This document shows, piece after piece, positions 9,445 to 18,433 of a DNA stretch of 64,000 nt. Each line of letters begins with the position of its first letter. Within the stretch, counting starts at the first letter, position 1. A model generated the notes under the pieces. That model was not told the origin of the DNA. It ran no database searches and worked only from the letters and a program-made list of their open reading frames with translations. The translations under genes were made by a program, and so were the position numbers. This DNA is from Lachnospiraceae bacterium (GTDB lineage Bacteria > Bacillota_A > Clostridia > Lachnospirales > Lachnospiraceae), in the NCBI GenBank assembly GCA_021770615.1, contig JAETQR010000014.1, forward strand, positions 22,081 through 86,080. Reading direction: 5' to 3'.

Positions 9445-10848
9445 ATGTATAACATTGATTTCAGACACTCCCCTGGCGCAGACCAGATTTCTCAAACTGC
9501 GTATTTTATCGGCATTGGCGGCATCAGTATGAGCGGATTTGCCGAACTCCTCCAGACAATGGGATTTACCATCAGAGGTTCCGACCGGACAGAATCCAAA
9601 ATCACGAAACATCTTGAAGAGCTTGGAATAAAAATAGTATATGAACAAACGGGGGAAAATATTACATCTGACATCGACTTTGTCGTATACACTGCCGCGA
9701 TCGCAAAAGATAATCCGGAATTTGTACGGGCAAAAGAATTGGGGCTTCCTATGATGGAGCGGGCAGACATGGTTGGCCAGATCATGAAAAACTATCCGAC
9801 TGCGATTGCCGTCTCCGGAACACATGGAAAGACCTCAACGACATCGATCGCCTCCCATATCCTTCTGGCTGCGGATATGGATCCCACCATATCGGTCGGT
9901 GGTATTCTTCCTGAGATCGGAGGAAATATCCGTGTGGGCAAATCCGAAAATTTTATTACAGAAGCCTGCGAGTATACAAACAGCTTTCTGAAATTCTTTC
10001 CTACGATCGGCATTATACTGAATATTGAAGCAGAGCATCTTGATTTTTTTAAAGATTTGGAAGATATCCGGAACAGTTTCCGCCGCTTTGCCTGCCTTAT
10101 ACCGGAAAATGGTACACTGATCATCAATTCTGATATTGAACGGATCGGGGAACTCACAGACGGACTCTCCTGTCAGGTTTTGACTTACTCGGCAGATAAC
10201 CCGGATGCAGACTTTTCCGCTGCGGATATCACCTTTGACCAAAGAGGCTGCGGCAGTTTTACTCTTGTTCATAATGGAAAGAAGGAAGAACATTACCAGT
10301 TAAATGTTGTAGGAAAACACAATATTTCAAATACACTTGCCTGTCTTGCCCTCGCGTCCGTGCTGAAAATTCCGGCAGAATCTATTCAGTCAGGACTTTC
10401 CGCATACAGAGGGACCGAGCGGCGTTTTGAACACAAAGGAGAATATAACGGGGCCACTGTCATTGATGATTATGCCCATCATCCGACTGAAATACGCGCC
10501 ACCCTTTCCTCCGCTAAAAATTATCCCCACAAAACGCTGTGGGTTGCTTTTCAGCCCCACACGTATTCAAGGACCAAAAATTTTCTGGATGACTTTGCCG
10601 ATGCCCTTTCTCTTGCTGACCGGGTCGTGTTAGCTGACATTTATGCGGCAAGAGAAACAGATCCTGGGGATATTTCCTCCGAAGATCTGGCCAGAAAAAT
10701 CCAGAAACTGGGAAAAGACGCCATTTATCTCAAAGATTTTCAAACAATCCAGAACTTTTTTGAAAAAAATTTAGTGAACGGTGATTTGTTGATAACTATG
10801 GGGGCGGGAAACATTGTAGAAGTTGGAGAATCTCTTGTGAATCAATAA
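9445..10848 (+). CDS. murC: UDP-N-acetylmuramate--L-alanine ligase MurC
   Basis: A 467-aa Mur ligase that adds L-alanine to UDP-MurNAc in the cytoplasm, first step of the peptide stem. The N-terminal Rossmann-like domain has FIGIGGISMSG; the ATP loop is SGTHGKTST near residue 135; the catalytic domain has EACEY and NIEAEHLDFF; the C-terminal domain has DDYAHHPTEI and FQPHTYSR. Length is usual. The ATG at 9445 follows GAAGGGA and sits 40 bases after the promoter, whereas an upstream in-frame start at 9376 would lie in the -35 box. Confidence 0.97.
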   Translation: MYNIDFRHSPGADQISQTAYFIGIGGISMSGFAELLQTMGFTIRGSDRTESKITKHLEELGIKIVYEQTGENITSDIDFVVYTAAIAKDNPEFVRAKELGLPMMERADMVGQIMKNYPTAIAVSGTHGKTSTTSIASHILLAADMDPTISVGGILPEIGGNIRVGKSENFITEACEYTNSFLKFFPTIGIILNIEAEHLDFFKDLEDIRNSFRRFACLIPENGTLIINSDIERIGELTDGLSCQVLTYSADNPDADFSAADITFDQRGCGSFTLVHNGKKEEHYQLNVVGKHNISNTLACLALASVLKIPAESIQSGLSAYRGTERRFEHKGEYNGATVIDDYAHHPTEIRATLSSAKNYPHKTLWVAFQPHTYSRTKNFLDDFADALSLADRVVLADIYAARETDPGDISSEDLARKIQKLGKDAIYLKDFQTIQNFFEKNLVNGDLLITMGAGNIVEVGESLVNQ

Positions 10849-10849
10849 G

Positions 10850-11049
10850 TTATCCACATTATCCACAGTCTTATCAACAATGTGTAGAAAAGTCAGACTG
10901 TGGATACTTTTTCACCTTTTTTAATCTGTGAATAACTTTATTTTAGGTGCGAAATCGTTTTAGTGGCGAAATTAGGTTGTTTTTCTGATTTTTTCTACAT
11001 GAATAGTATGTCCTGTTTTCAGATATCCACACTATCCACATTATCCACA
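10850..11049. promoter_or_regulatory. DnaA-box cluster ahead of the dnaD-dnaC primosome genes
   Basis: Perfect boxes TTATCCACA at 10850-10858, 10859-10867 and 11041-11049; one-mismatch boxes at 10871-10879 (TTATCAACA), 10899-10907 (minus strand, GTATCCACA), 10927-10935 (minus, TTATTCACA), 11023-11031 (ATATCCACA) and 11032-11040 (CTATCCACA). Two runs are head-to-tail 9-mers without spacing. The non-coding gap murC to dnaD-like is otherwise AT-rich. Probably a DnaA-binding regulatory or titration site, not an origin: no dnaA, dnaN or rpmH is nearby. Confidence 0.85.
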
Positions 11050-11181
11050 AGCTATATTCTACTGAAAAGGTACATTTTTTTTGCTATTTACAGAAATTCA
11101 AAATTAGGGTATTATCTAGAGTACAAAGTATTTTTTATGCTTTGGCTTTTGAGGATAGATTTCAGGAGGATGACACAACGT

Positions 11182-12258
11182 ATGGGGTTTTTATTGACAA
11201 CTGAATTTACACAAAATATAACACAGGTTCCAAATATTTTTATTGACGAATATATGCCTCATGCGAACGGAAGTTTTGTAAAAGTGTATTTATATTTGTT
11301 ACGGCACACAGGTTCCGATACATCTGCCCTGACGATCGAAAATATGGCGGACATGCTCTCCAATACGGAGACTGACATTGTGCGCGCTTTAAAATATTGG
11401 GAAAAACAAGGACTTCTTTCTATTACGGAGACAGACGGACAAATTGAAAAGATCTGCCTTCTTCCTGTTACCATTGCCCGGCAGAGAGACACCATTTTTT
11501 CAGAAATGGCCGCCACCCTGGACTCCCCGGAAACCATACCATTTCGAGAGCCGGGTACGGAGCCTTCTGCTGCTCCATCACTTCCCAAACGTCATACATA
11601 TTCACCATTACAGGCAGAGGCGCTGAAAAAGGACTCCGAGATCGAATCCTGTCTCAGCATGGCGGAGGCATTGTTAGGAACAACTCTTGGCGATTCTCAT
11701 ATGCAGCTTATCCTGTATCTTATGTCTGACCTTGGCTTTTCGATGGAACTGGTCATAACACTATATGAGACTGCTTTGGCCAGAGGGAAAAGCAAACCGC
11801 GCTACATAGAGGCGATTGCATTGGACTGGGCCAAAAAAGGGATACATACTTCGGAAGAAGCAGAAGCGGAAGCCTCTTCTTTCCACGGCATATATAAACT
11901 GGTTTCCAGCGCTCTGGGGATCAAACGCACACTGGCTCCGGCAGAAAGGCGTATTATTGATAAATGGAAAGACTTTCAGTTTCCGGATGCTGTGATCGAG
12001 GAAGCATGCAGCCGCACCGTTCTCCAATCGGGCGATACAAATCTGAATTACACGACAAAGATCCTTGAGGACTGGCACAATAAAGGTGTCAGGAACCTGA
12101 AAGATATTGAGGATTGTGACCGGTCTTATTTCCGGCAGAAAAATACGGCAAGAAACCGGATCACCCCGATCAATAAAAATAAATTTCAGAATTTCCCTCA
12201 AAGGGATTACTCCAAATCAGAGTCTGCCGATCTGGAAAGGCAGCTGCTCCAGCAGTAA
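11182..12258 (+). CDS. DnaD-like replication initiation protein
   Basis: A 358-aa protein with an N-terminal winged-helix-type region (FIDEYMPHANGSFVKVYLYLLRH, then SNTETDIVRALKYWEKQGLL) and two C-terminal DnaD/DnaB2-type domains (about 150-240 and 230-320, with YIEAIALDWAKKGI and LNYTTKILEDWHNKGV, the YxxxI-W pattern of that family). Such proteins remodel origin DNA and help load the replicative helicase. AGGAGG at 11164-11169 serves the ATG at 11182, 12 bases on; the ATG at 11170 touches the AGGAGG and is rejected. The helicase-loader gene follows after 59 bases. Confidence 0.85.
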   Translation: MGFLLTTEFTQNITQVPNIFIDEYMPHANGSFVKVYLYLLRHTGSDTSALTIENMADMLSNTETDIVRALKYWEKQGLLSITETDGQIEKICLLPVTIARQRDTIFSEMAATLDSPETIPFREPGTEPSAAPSLPKRHTYSPLQAEALKKDSEIESCLSMAEALLGTTLGDSHMQLILYLMSDLGFSMELVITLYETALARGKSKPRYIEAIALDWAKKGIHTSEEAEAEASSFHGIYKLVSSALGIKRTLAPAERRIIDKWKDFQFPDAVIEEACSRTVLQSGDTNLNYTTKILEDWHNKGVRNLKDIEDCDRSYFRQKNTARNRITPINKNKFQNFPQRDYSKSESADLERQLLQQ

Positions 12259-12317
12259 CCGCTTGACAAATATATAGTTGGGAGCACAGACAAAAAAAGC
12301 GAGGATAATTTTTCACT

Positions 12318-13319
12318 ATGCAGTTATTAAATGAACAATTTCAGGCCATCTATTCTGAGTACAATGAGACACAGCTGAAAAACAGCCGTCTTCTCCTCGA
12401 GAGACAAAAAGAAGTCCATGATGCCATTCCCGAACTGAAGGAACTGGATGATACGATTGCTTCCTATTCTGTCGCTTCTGCGAGAGCCGCCTTTGATGGA
12501 GGCAAAGTGGACATGGAACATCTCAAAAAGAGGATTTCTGATATTTCCCAAAAAAAAGAACTTCTTCTTTCACAAAACGGATATCCGTCAGATTATCTGC
12601 AGCCAGTGTATCGCTGTCCGGACTGCATGGATACCGGTTACATTGGAGATGAAAAATGTCACTGTTTTAAGAAAAAAATCGTGGAGTACCTGTATGAACA
12701 ATCCAACCTGAAAGAAATATTGGAGACGGATAATTTTTCCCATTTTTCAGAAGAATATTACCCGGATGATTACATCGAAGAAACGACCGGGCTCACACCG
12801 CGGGATAACATACGCAACATTCACCGGACAGCCTTTTCATTCAGCAAAAACTTTTATGAAACACATGATAATCTTTTATTATATGGAAATACCGGCGTAG
12901 GAAAAACATTTCTCACACACTGCATCGCCAGAGAAGCTCTTGATGATTCGCACACAGTCGTCTACCTGACTTCGATCGGGCTATTTGATATTTTAGAAAA
13001 AAATAAATTTGACAAGGACTTAAGTTCTGTGGAAAAAAGTGCCACCGTCTCTTATATTTTAAACTGCGATCTTCTTATTTTAGATGATCTGGGGACGGAA
13101 TTAAACAACAGTTTTACTTCCTCACAACTCTACCGGGTGATCGACTTCCGTCTGATCCATCAAAAGTCCACGATCATTTCTACAAATCTTTCTTTCGATG
13201 ATCTGCGTGAACAATACAGCGAACGCATTTTTTCAAGGATTACAAGCAGCTATTCCCTGCTAAAACTTACCGGGGATGACATCCGTCTTAAAAAGGCTAT
13301 CCACGCCAGACATTCGTAA
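12318..13319 (+). CDS. dnaC: DnaC/DnaI-type helicase loader ATPase
   Basis: A 333-aa AAA+ ATPase. Residues ~1-90 are helical; ~95-115 hold a cysteine cluster (CPDCMDTGYIGDEKCHC) likely binding zinc, as in DnaI-type loaders; the ATPase has Walker A YGNTGVGKTFL near residue 192 and Walker B LLILDDLGTE, sensor 1 STNL and an arginine finger region (ERIFSRI). It would load the replicative DnaB-type helicase. Gene order with the DnaD-like gene and the DnaA boxes supports a primosome role. Confidence 0.92.
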   Translation: MQLLNEQFQAIYSEYNETQLKNSRLLLERQKEVHDAIPELKELDDTIASYSVASARAAFDGGKVDMEHLKKRISDISQKKELLLSQNGYPSDYLQPVYRCPDCMDTGYIGDEKCHCFKKKIVEYLYEQSNLKEILETDNFSHFSEEYYPDDYIEETTGLTPRDNIRNIHRTAFSFSKNFYETHDNLLLYGNTGVGKTFLTHCIAREALDDSHTVVYLTSIGLFDILEKNKFDKDLSSVEKSATVSYILNCDLLILDDLGTELNNSFTSSQLYRVIDFRLIHQKSTIISTNLSFDDLREQYSERIFSRITSSYSLLKLTGDDIRLKKAIHARHS

Positions 13320-13323
13320 GATA

Positions 13324-13343
13324 CCCCGCAGCAAACTGCGGGG
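13324..13343 (+). other. GC-rich hairpin after the helicase-loader gene
   Basis: CCCCGCAG, loop CAAA, CTGCGGGG, five bases after the stop. No T-run follows, so it is more likely an mRNA-stabilising or pausing hairpin than a full terminator. Confidence 0.5.
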
Positions 13344-13391
13344 ATGAAATAAACACATAACATATTTTCACACTTTTTTGGAGGAGACATA

Positions 13392-14561
13392 ATGAATCAA
13401 AACAACTTTGCAGACATCATCCCATATGGAGATCTTGGGATCATTGCACTGGAGAGCAGCCGTGAAATCGGAAAAAAAGTAGACGCTTATATTTCATCAT
13501 GGAGAAACGTGAGCAGAAACGATGAGGAATCCATCCACTTTAGCAGTTATAAAAAAGATTCCTATCTTCTGGATGCGGTTTGTCCCCGTTTTGGCTCTGG
13601 TGAGGCAAAAGGAATCCTGAATGAATCCGTCCGCGGCAAGGATCTCTACATCCTCGTAGACGTATGCAACCACAGCCTGACCTATAAGGTATGTGGCTGG
13701 ATCAACCGCATGTCGCCGGATGACCATTTTCAGGATTTAAAGCGTATGATCGCAGCGGTAAGCGGCAAAGCAAGAAGGATCACTGTTATCATGCCCTTTA
13801 TGTATGAAAGCCGTCAGCACAAAAGAAGCTCGAGAGAGTCTCTTGACTGCGCACTGGCTCTTCAGGAACTTGTGAACATGGGAGTGGACAGTATCGTCAC
13901 CTTTGACGCGCATGACCCGCGTGTCCAGAATGCGATTCCTCTAAATACTTTTGAGACCGTACAGCCCACCTATCAGTTCATCAAGGCAATGCTGAAAAAT
14001 GTACCGGATCTCAAAATGAATCCCAAAAATATGATGATCATAAGCCCGGATGAGGGAGCCACCGGACGCGCGATCTATTTTGCCGGTGTAGCGGGTGTCG
14101 ATATGGGTATGTTCTACAAACGCCGTGATTACACAAAAATCGTAGAGGGACGCAACCCAATCGTGGCACACGAATTTCTTGGTGCAGACGTAGCAGGAAA
14201 AGATGTTGTCATCATTGATGATATGATCTCTTCCGGCGAGAGTATGATCGATGTCGCTACCGAATTAAAACGAAGAAAGGCAAACCGGATTTTCGTTGCT
14301 TCTACCTTTGGCCTTTTCACAAACGGCCTTGAAAAATTTGATAAAGCATTCAGCAGCGGACTGATTTACCGCCTGATGACGACAAATCTCGTGTATCAGC
14401 CAGAAGAGCTCCTGTCAAAAGAATATTATATCAATGTAGATATGAGTAAATACATCGCCCTTCTGATCAACACTCTGAACCATGATGCTTCGATTGCGGG
14501 GCTTCTTGACCCATCAGAAAGAATCCAGAAAATATTAAAAAAATACGGACAGCTGTCATAG
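13392..14561 (+). CDS. prs: ribose-phosphate pyrophosphokinase
   Basis: A 389-aa PRPP synthetase (ribose-5-phosphate + ATP to PRPP), longer than the ~315-aa classical form because of an extended N-terminal part, as in the clostridial subgroup. Visible motifs: FDAHDPRVQNAIPL (metal/ribose region), SPDEGATGRA and the PRPP loop VVIIDDMISSGESM near residue 275. GGAGGAG precedes the ATG. The terminator stem overlaps the stop codon. Confidence 0.93.
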   Translation: MNQNNFADIIPYGDLGIIALESSREIGKKVDAYISSWRNVSRNDEESIHFSSYKKDSYLLDAVCPRFGSGEAKGILNESVRGKDLYILVDVCNHSLTYKVCGWINRMSPDDHFQDLKRMIAAVSGKARRITVIMPFMYESRQHKRSSRESLDCALALQELVNMGVDSIVTFDAHDPRVQNAIPLNTFETVQPTYQFIKAMLKNVPDLKMNPKNMMIISPDEGATGRAIYFAGVAGVDMGMFYKRRDYTKIVEGRNPIVAHEFLGADVAGKDVVIIDDMISSGESMIDVATELKRRKANRIFVASTFGLFTNGLEKFDKAFSSGLIYRLMTTNLVYQPEELLSKEYYINVDMSKYIALLINTLNHDASIAGLLDPSERIQKILKKYGQLS

Positions 14562-14580
14562 CTGTCCGTTTCTTACTTTT
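14545..14580 (+). terminator. terminator of prs
   Basis: ACGGACAGCT, loop GTCAT, AGCTGTCCGT followed by TTCTTACTTTTT; the prs stop TAG lies inside the loop. Confidence 0.85.
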
Positions 14581-14612
14581 TATAGGATCCGATTGCACTT
14601 TTTTAAATTAGA

Positions 14613-14637
14613 AAATTTCTCTATTTGCGGAGTAAAG
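14613..14637 (+). repeat. 25-bp repeat, copy 2 (inverted relative to 6407-6431)
   Basis: Exact reverse complement of 6407-6431. It abuts two small hairpins (14637-14675), so it may be the conserved edge of a larger intergenic element. Confidence 0.85.
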
Positions 14638-14675
14638 TTTGCCTTTGGCAAACTTGAAAAGAACTTTAGTTCTTT
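14637..14675 (-). terminator. double hairpin after the class A PBP gene
   Basis: Two perfect small stems: GTTTGCC-TTT-GGCAAAC (14637-14653) and AAAGAAC-TTTA-GTTCTTT (14658-14675). On the minus strand each is followed by a short T-rich stretch, so they could end the PBP transcript. Confidence 0.5.
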
Positions 14676-14701
14676 GGTGCCGGATTCTCACGACGCTTTT
14701 T

Positions 14702-17038
14702 TTAGGGTTGTACCGCTCCGCTCTCATCCTGAAACGTCGTATCATCCCCCGAAAAAGTTGTATCATCATTGGAAGTGCTTCCGCCCTCATCAGGACTCGT
14801 TCCCGATGGATCATTCGGAACCGGATCCACCGGATTCTGGTCTTCCGGAGGATCTGCGACCGGTGTATCATCCTCTGGCGGATCCTCTGGCTCGGGTTCC
14901 TTCGTAGCTTTCGGCTTTTTCGTCTTCTTTGGTTTATCGTCTTCATCGTCATCATCATCTTCGTCTTGTTTCTTCCCGCCAGAATTATTACTTTTATATG
15001 AGGAAGAATACGATGGTTTTGATGAAGAATCATCATCCGGATCTTCTCTGTCTTCATACGGAAAATTCTTTGGTTCAAGATCTGCATGGATCGCATTCAT
15101 AAAGGTGTTCCATGTCCTTCCGGGATAAGAGGCTCCCGAAAGCCCCGCTACCGGAGTCGGATTGTCGCACCCGATCCAGATCGCTGTCGTATAATATGGC
15201 GTAAATCCGCAAAACCATCCGTCTTTTTTATCATTAGTCGTACCTGTTTTTCCAGCCGCAGTCATACCATTTTCAAGGGAAAGACCTGCTCCCGTCCCTC
15301 TTATCAGAACCCCTTTCAAAATATCTACCATCGAATTAGCCGCCTTAGCGTCATAAATGTATTTCTCATCTACATCATCCGCCACGACCGTATTGCCCTC
15401 TGCATCCAGGATCTTTACGATGCAGGTCGGTTCGCGGTATTTTCCATCATTTTCGATGGTCGCATAAGCAGACGCCATTTCCAACGGACTGCAACCATAT
15501 GTGAGGCCCCCGAGGGAAGAGGCATTATAATAATCATTTTTATCAATCTTAGAAAAGCCCATCTCCAACAAATACTGCAATCCAACCGAAGGTGTAAGCT
15601 CATCAAAAAGCTGCCATGCGATTGTATTTTTAGACTGTTCTACTGCATACCGCAGAGAAATATGACCGGAATATTTTCCATTTGAATTAGAGGGGCCTCC
15701 CTCAAACTTATGGTCATTCACTGTAGTATCCGGCGTATAATCCCTTTCAAGAGACGGCGTATAAACGATTACCGGTTTTATGCTGCTTCCCGGCTGCCGG
15801 AAGGACTGATAAGCGCGGTTCAGGGTATAGCCACTGGTCTGCTGGCTTCTTCCACCCACGACCGCCACTACCCGCCCGGTATCGTTATCAATACAGACGC
15901 CCGCTCCCTGCATCTTATAAATACCATTTGTTCCTTTCTCCGTAAAAGCAGAAAGATTTGTATTGATCGCCTGCTGAAGCGCCTTCTGTTTCTTCAGATC
16001 AATCGATGTATAAATACGGTAACCATTGTTCAAAAGCTGTTTCTGCGCCGTCGCATAGGCCTCATCGTACTCCTCTTTGTAAGCGGACTTATCTTTTTCC
16101 GAATCCAGGTCATATCGAAACTGAAAACCATTTATTTCCATTAGCTTTTTTGTCGCACAATAAGTCACAAAGGTCTGTATATAATTTCTTTTGACCGGCT
16201 CCGTAATATTGAGTTCGATCTCCTCATTAACCGCCACATCATACTCTTCCCGCGTGATCACCTTGTCTTCCAACATCTGGTCAAGAATACGGTTCCTTCT
16301 TTTGAGCGTATTCTCCTTTTTCTCGATCGGATCATACAATGTCGGGTTATTCGGAATCGCACACAGGAAACAGAGCTGGGAAAGACTTAAGTCTTTACAA
16401 CTGGAACTGAAGTAGCCTTTCGCTGCCGCCTCGATTCCATAATACCCATTCGAAAAATAAATACTATTGAGATAAAATTCCAGAATCTGATCCTTATTGT
16501 ATTTTTTTTCAATCTCCATCGCAATAAAAATCTCTTTTATTTTACGCTCATAGGTTTTTTCCGTATTGAGAAATATACCACGGGCAAGCTGCTGCGTGAT
16601 CGTACTCGCCCCCTGGGTGATCTCACCTTTATTCTGGATCTGCACCCACACAGCACGCACGATACCTTCTGCATCAATTCCATTATGGGAATAAAATTTC
16701 TTATCCTCTGTGACGATAAAAGCATCTTTTACATACTGTGGTATCTCATCGATCGGAAGATAGTAAGAATCTTTATCTCCCTTTAACACAGCTATCTGCT
16801 TTCCTTTTGAATTGTAAGCGATCGTCGTCTCCGATTCCCGGAACGTCTCCTCCGTAGAATTTTTTATGAGCTGGATCGCTTCATCCTGCATTCTGAAAAT
16901 GTCCCGTCCATATTTTACATAAAACACGATACCTGCCACAAGAATCACGACAAGCATCAGTAAAATAAATATTTTAAATCCAAACCAGAATTTAGGATGC
17001 TTTTTCTGCCTTTTCTTTTTTACCTTTTTTCCAGCCAT
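14702..17038 (-). CDS. class A penicillin-binding protein (glycosyltransferase + transpeptidase)
   Basis: A 778-aa PBP1A-type enzyme that polymerises glycan strands and cross-links peptides at the outer face of the membrane. Basic cytoplasmic tail, membrane anchor ~20-41, GT51 domain with catalytic glutamate E111 (TEDKKFYSH) and TITQQLARG, then the transpeptidase with SxxK in PGSSIKP (~420), SKN (SxN) and KTGT (~595). The last ~125 residues are low-complexity: Ser/Gly, a run of aspartates, Lys/Pro, then Pro/Asp/Glu repeats, likely a disordered wall-spanning tail. AGGAGAGTG precedes the start. Confidence 0.95.
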   Translation of the reverse strand: MAGKKVKKKRQKKHPKFWFGFKIFILLMLVVILVAGIVFYVKYGRDIFRMQDEAIQLIKNSTEETFRESETTIAYNSKGKQIAVLKGDKDSYYLPIDEIPQYVKDAFIVTEDKKFYSHNGIDAEGIVRAVWVQIQNKGEITQGASTITQQLARGIFLNTEKTYERKIKEIFIAMEIEKKYNKDQILEFYLNSIYFSNGYYGIEAAAKGYFSSSCKDLSLSQLCFLCAIPNNPTLYDPIEKKENTLKRRNRILDQMLEDKVITREEYDVAVNEEIELNITEPVKRNYIQTFVTYCATKKLMEINGFQFRYDLDSEKDKSAYKEEYDEAYATAQKQLLNNGYRIYTSIDLKKQKALQQAINTNLSAFTEKGTNGIYKMQGAGVCIDNDTGRVVAVVGGRSQQTSGYTLNRAYQSFRQPGSSIKPVIVYTPSLERDYTPDTTVNDHKFEGGPSNSNGKYSGHISLRYAVEQSKNTIAWQLFDELTPSVGLQYLLEMGFSKIDKNDYYNASSLGGLTYGCSPLEMASAYATIENDGKYREPTCIVKILDAEGNTVVADDVDEKYIYDAKAANSMVDILKGVLIRGTGAGLSLENGMTAAGKTGTTNDKKDGWFCGFTPYYTTAIWIGCDNPTPVAGLSGASYPGRTWNTFMNAIHADLEPKNFPYEDREDPDDDSSSKPSYSSSYKSNNSGGKKQDEDDDDDEDDKPKKTKKPKATKEPEPEDPPEDDTPVADPPEDQNPVDPVPNDPSGTSPDEGGSTSNDDTTFSGDDTTFQDESGAVQP

Positions 17039-17084
17039 AACACTCTCCTAATCTAAATGGATCTTCGTTTTTTTGCATACGAGT

Positions 17085-17113
17085 ATTTTAACACAATTTA
17101 CTGCATCTTGCAA
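17085..17113 (-). promoter_or_regulatory. promoter of the class A PBP gene
   Basis: Leftward TTGCAA, 17-base spacer, TAAAAT; it overlaps the 3' end of the glycosyltransferase gene. Confidence 0.55.
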
Positions 17114-18300
17114 AGAATTTCTGAATGCAGGAATCGTGCCCTGTCTGCCCATGTATGCCCCTTCGCCGCCCGGTTGTATCCATTCTTCACGATATACTCC
17201 CATTTTTCCCTGTTTTCAAGAATTTCCCGGATCTTGCCGGGAAGTTTTTCCAGTTCCGCCAGATCATACCTGATATAATCCTTCCCATCTGCCAGGATCT
17301 CATCCAGGTATTTTGAACCATCGCTGGCACAAACGGCACCATTTAACATAGAATTAAAAACCCTGTCATGCGCCCCGTCTTTAAACCAGGGCATTACATT
17401 CAATGATATCTTTGCCCGGCTGATCTGCTGAAGGCATCCCAGCGAATCCAAAACATTTCCATTTATGATATTTTCCGGATGCCTGCACGGAAGTTCTTTC
17501 CAGCCTGAGCCAAAACAATGCACTTTGAGACCACTGTCCACAAGTGTCTTAACCACCTCTGCCCGAAAATAATGTCTCACATACAGATCAATAAAAATCA
17601 TATTAGGCATCACATCTTTGATCCCCGCTTCACTGATATCTTCCACATCCCGGGTGAGGTGCTCCATGATCGCCGCATCCATCGACTTCCATGGATGTTC
17701 TTTCAGATCAGCGATAATATCATTATAAAACGCCGCATACTCCGGCCCATGGCGGTTGATCGCTTCCTCAAAAATAGTGGGCGGGTTATAATTTCCTGTA
17801 AATACGATATCATATTCACGGTCTTTCCATCCCGGTATTTTCTTCTTTTCCCAGATCCCGGTTCCCCCAAGAGGCATAAACGGCCCACGTTTTATCCCTG
17901 GGAAAAAACGTTTCAGATAAGCCTCGTGTTCCCGGTCGATCGAGATCTGTATATAATTTTTTGGCAGATACGGAAGGAACTTATGATAATAAAAGGGGTG
18001 GTCGACAACAATGTTCAAAAACAAAACATCTCTTGCATCAAAAAAGGAAACTCCGTCCGAATCAATAAAATAATCCTCCCCGGAGCAGCCATCAAAATTA
18101 AAGCTGACCGCCGCTGTAACACCCGGTTCACAAAACCAGATCAGATCGCTCAGGCTTCTGTATTCTTTACACTGGTCAAAATAGAACACCTCATACCCCA
18201 GGAGTTCAAACGTCTTTCCCATCTGTTCTGAAAAAAACCAAAGTGTCTCAATCCCTTTCGTAAACAAAATAATCTTTTTTATCAAGCTGTATACCCCCAT
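17098..18300 (-). CDS. CgeB-like glycosyltransferase
   Basis: A 400-aa protein with the two-domain layout of CgeB/DUF3880 glycosyltransferases. The C-terminal half has the family hallmarks HCFGSGW, ISRAKISLNVMPWFKDGAHDRVFN and GAVCASD followed by YDLAELEKLPGKIREIL, which fit nucleotide-sugar binding. CgeB-type enzymes decorate spore coats or flagella. It is divergent from the sigma-D-controlled gene at 18434, which hints at a surface or flagellar role, but the acceptor is unknown. A TTG 15 bases inside with GGGGG upstream is an alternative start. Confidence 0.8.
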   Translation of the reverse strand: MGVYSLIKKIILFTKGIETLWFFSEQMGKTFELLGYEVFYFDQCKEYRSLSDLIWFCEPGVTAAVSFNFDGCSGEDYFIDSDGVSFFDARDVLFLNIVVDHPFYYHKFLPYLPKNYIQISIDREHEAYLKRFFPGIKRGPFMPLGGTGIWEKKKIPGWKDREYDIVFTGNYNPPTIFEEAINRHGPEYAAFYNDIIADLKEHPWKSMDAAIMEHLTRDVEDISEAGIKDVMPNMIFIDLYVRHYFRAEVVKTLVDSGLKVHCFGSGWKELPCRHPENIINGNVLDSLGCLQQISRAKISLNVMPWFKDGAHDRVFNSMLNGAVCASDGSKYLDEILADGKDYIRYDLAELEKLPGKIREILENREKWEYIVKNGYNRAAKGHTWADRARFLHSEILCKMQ

Positions 18301-18354
18301 TATATGATTTTTCTCCTGCTTTTATCTTACCTCGAAATTTCGTCAATCTCAAGG

Positions 18355-18381
18355 TAAAGTTTTCCGGATTTATTCCGATAT
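18355..18381 (+). promoter_or_regulatory. sigma-D/FliA (sigma-28) promoter
   Basis: TAAAGTTT, 11 bases, TCCGATAT: compares with the motility consensus TAAAGTTT-N11-GCCGATAA at all but two positions. It lies 53 bases ahead of the 206-aa gene. Confidence 0.85.
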
Positions 18382-18433
18382 ATATGTTAGATAAAGATTC
18401 GTATCCATATTTTTAAACCAAGGAGGGGAAAAA

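Noticed and set aside
10849..11181. Possible chromosomal origin at the DnaA-box cluster
   Set aside because: No dnaA, dnaN, recF, gyrase, rpmH or parAB genes are near and no clear AT-rich unwinding tract adjoins the boxes; a regulatory or titration role upstream of primosome genes fits better.
13320..13391. Rho-independent terminator after the helicase-loader gene
   Set aside because: The stem is strong but no T-run follows, and prs is close and co-directional, so it is listed only as a hairpin.
14593..15128. Several plus-strand frames opposite the PBP tail
   Set aside because: They are antisense readings of the Asp/Lys/Pro-rich low-complexity tail; composition is Ser/Arg-biased and no ribosome sites precede them.
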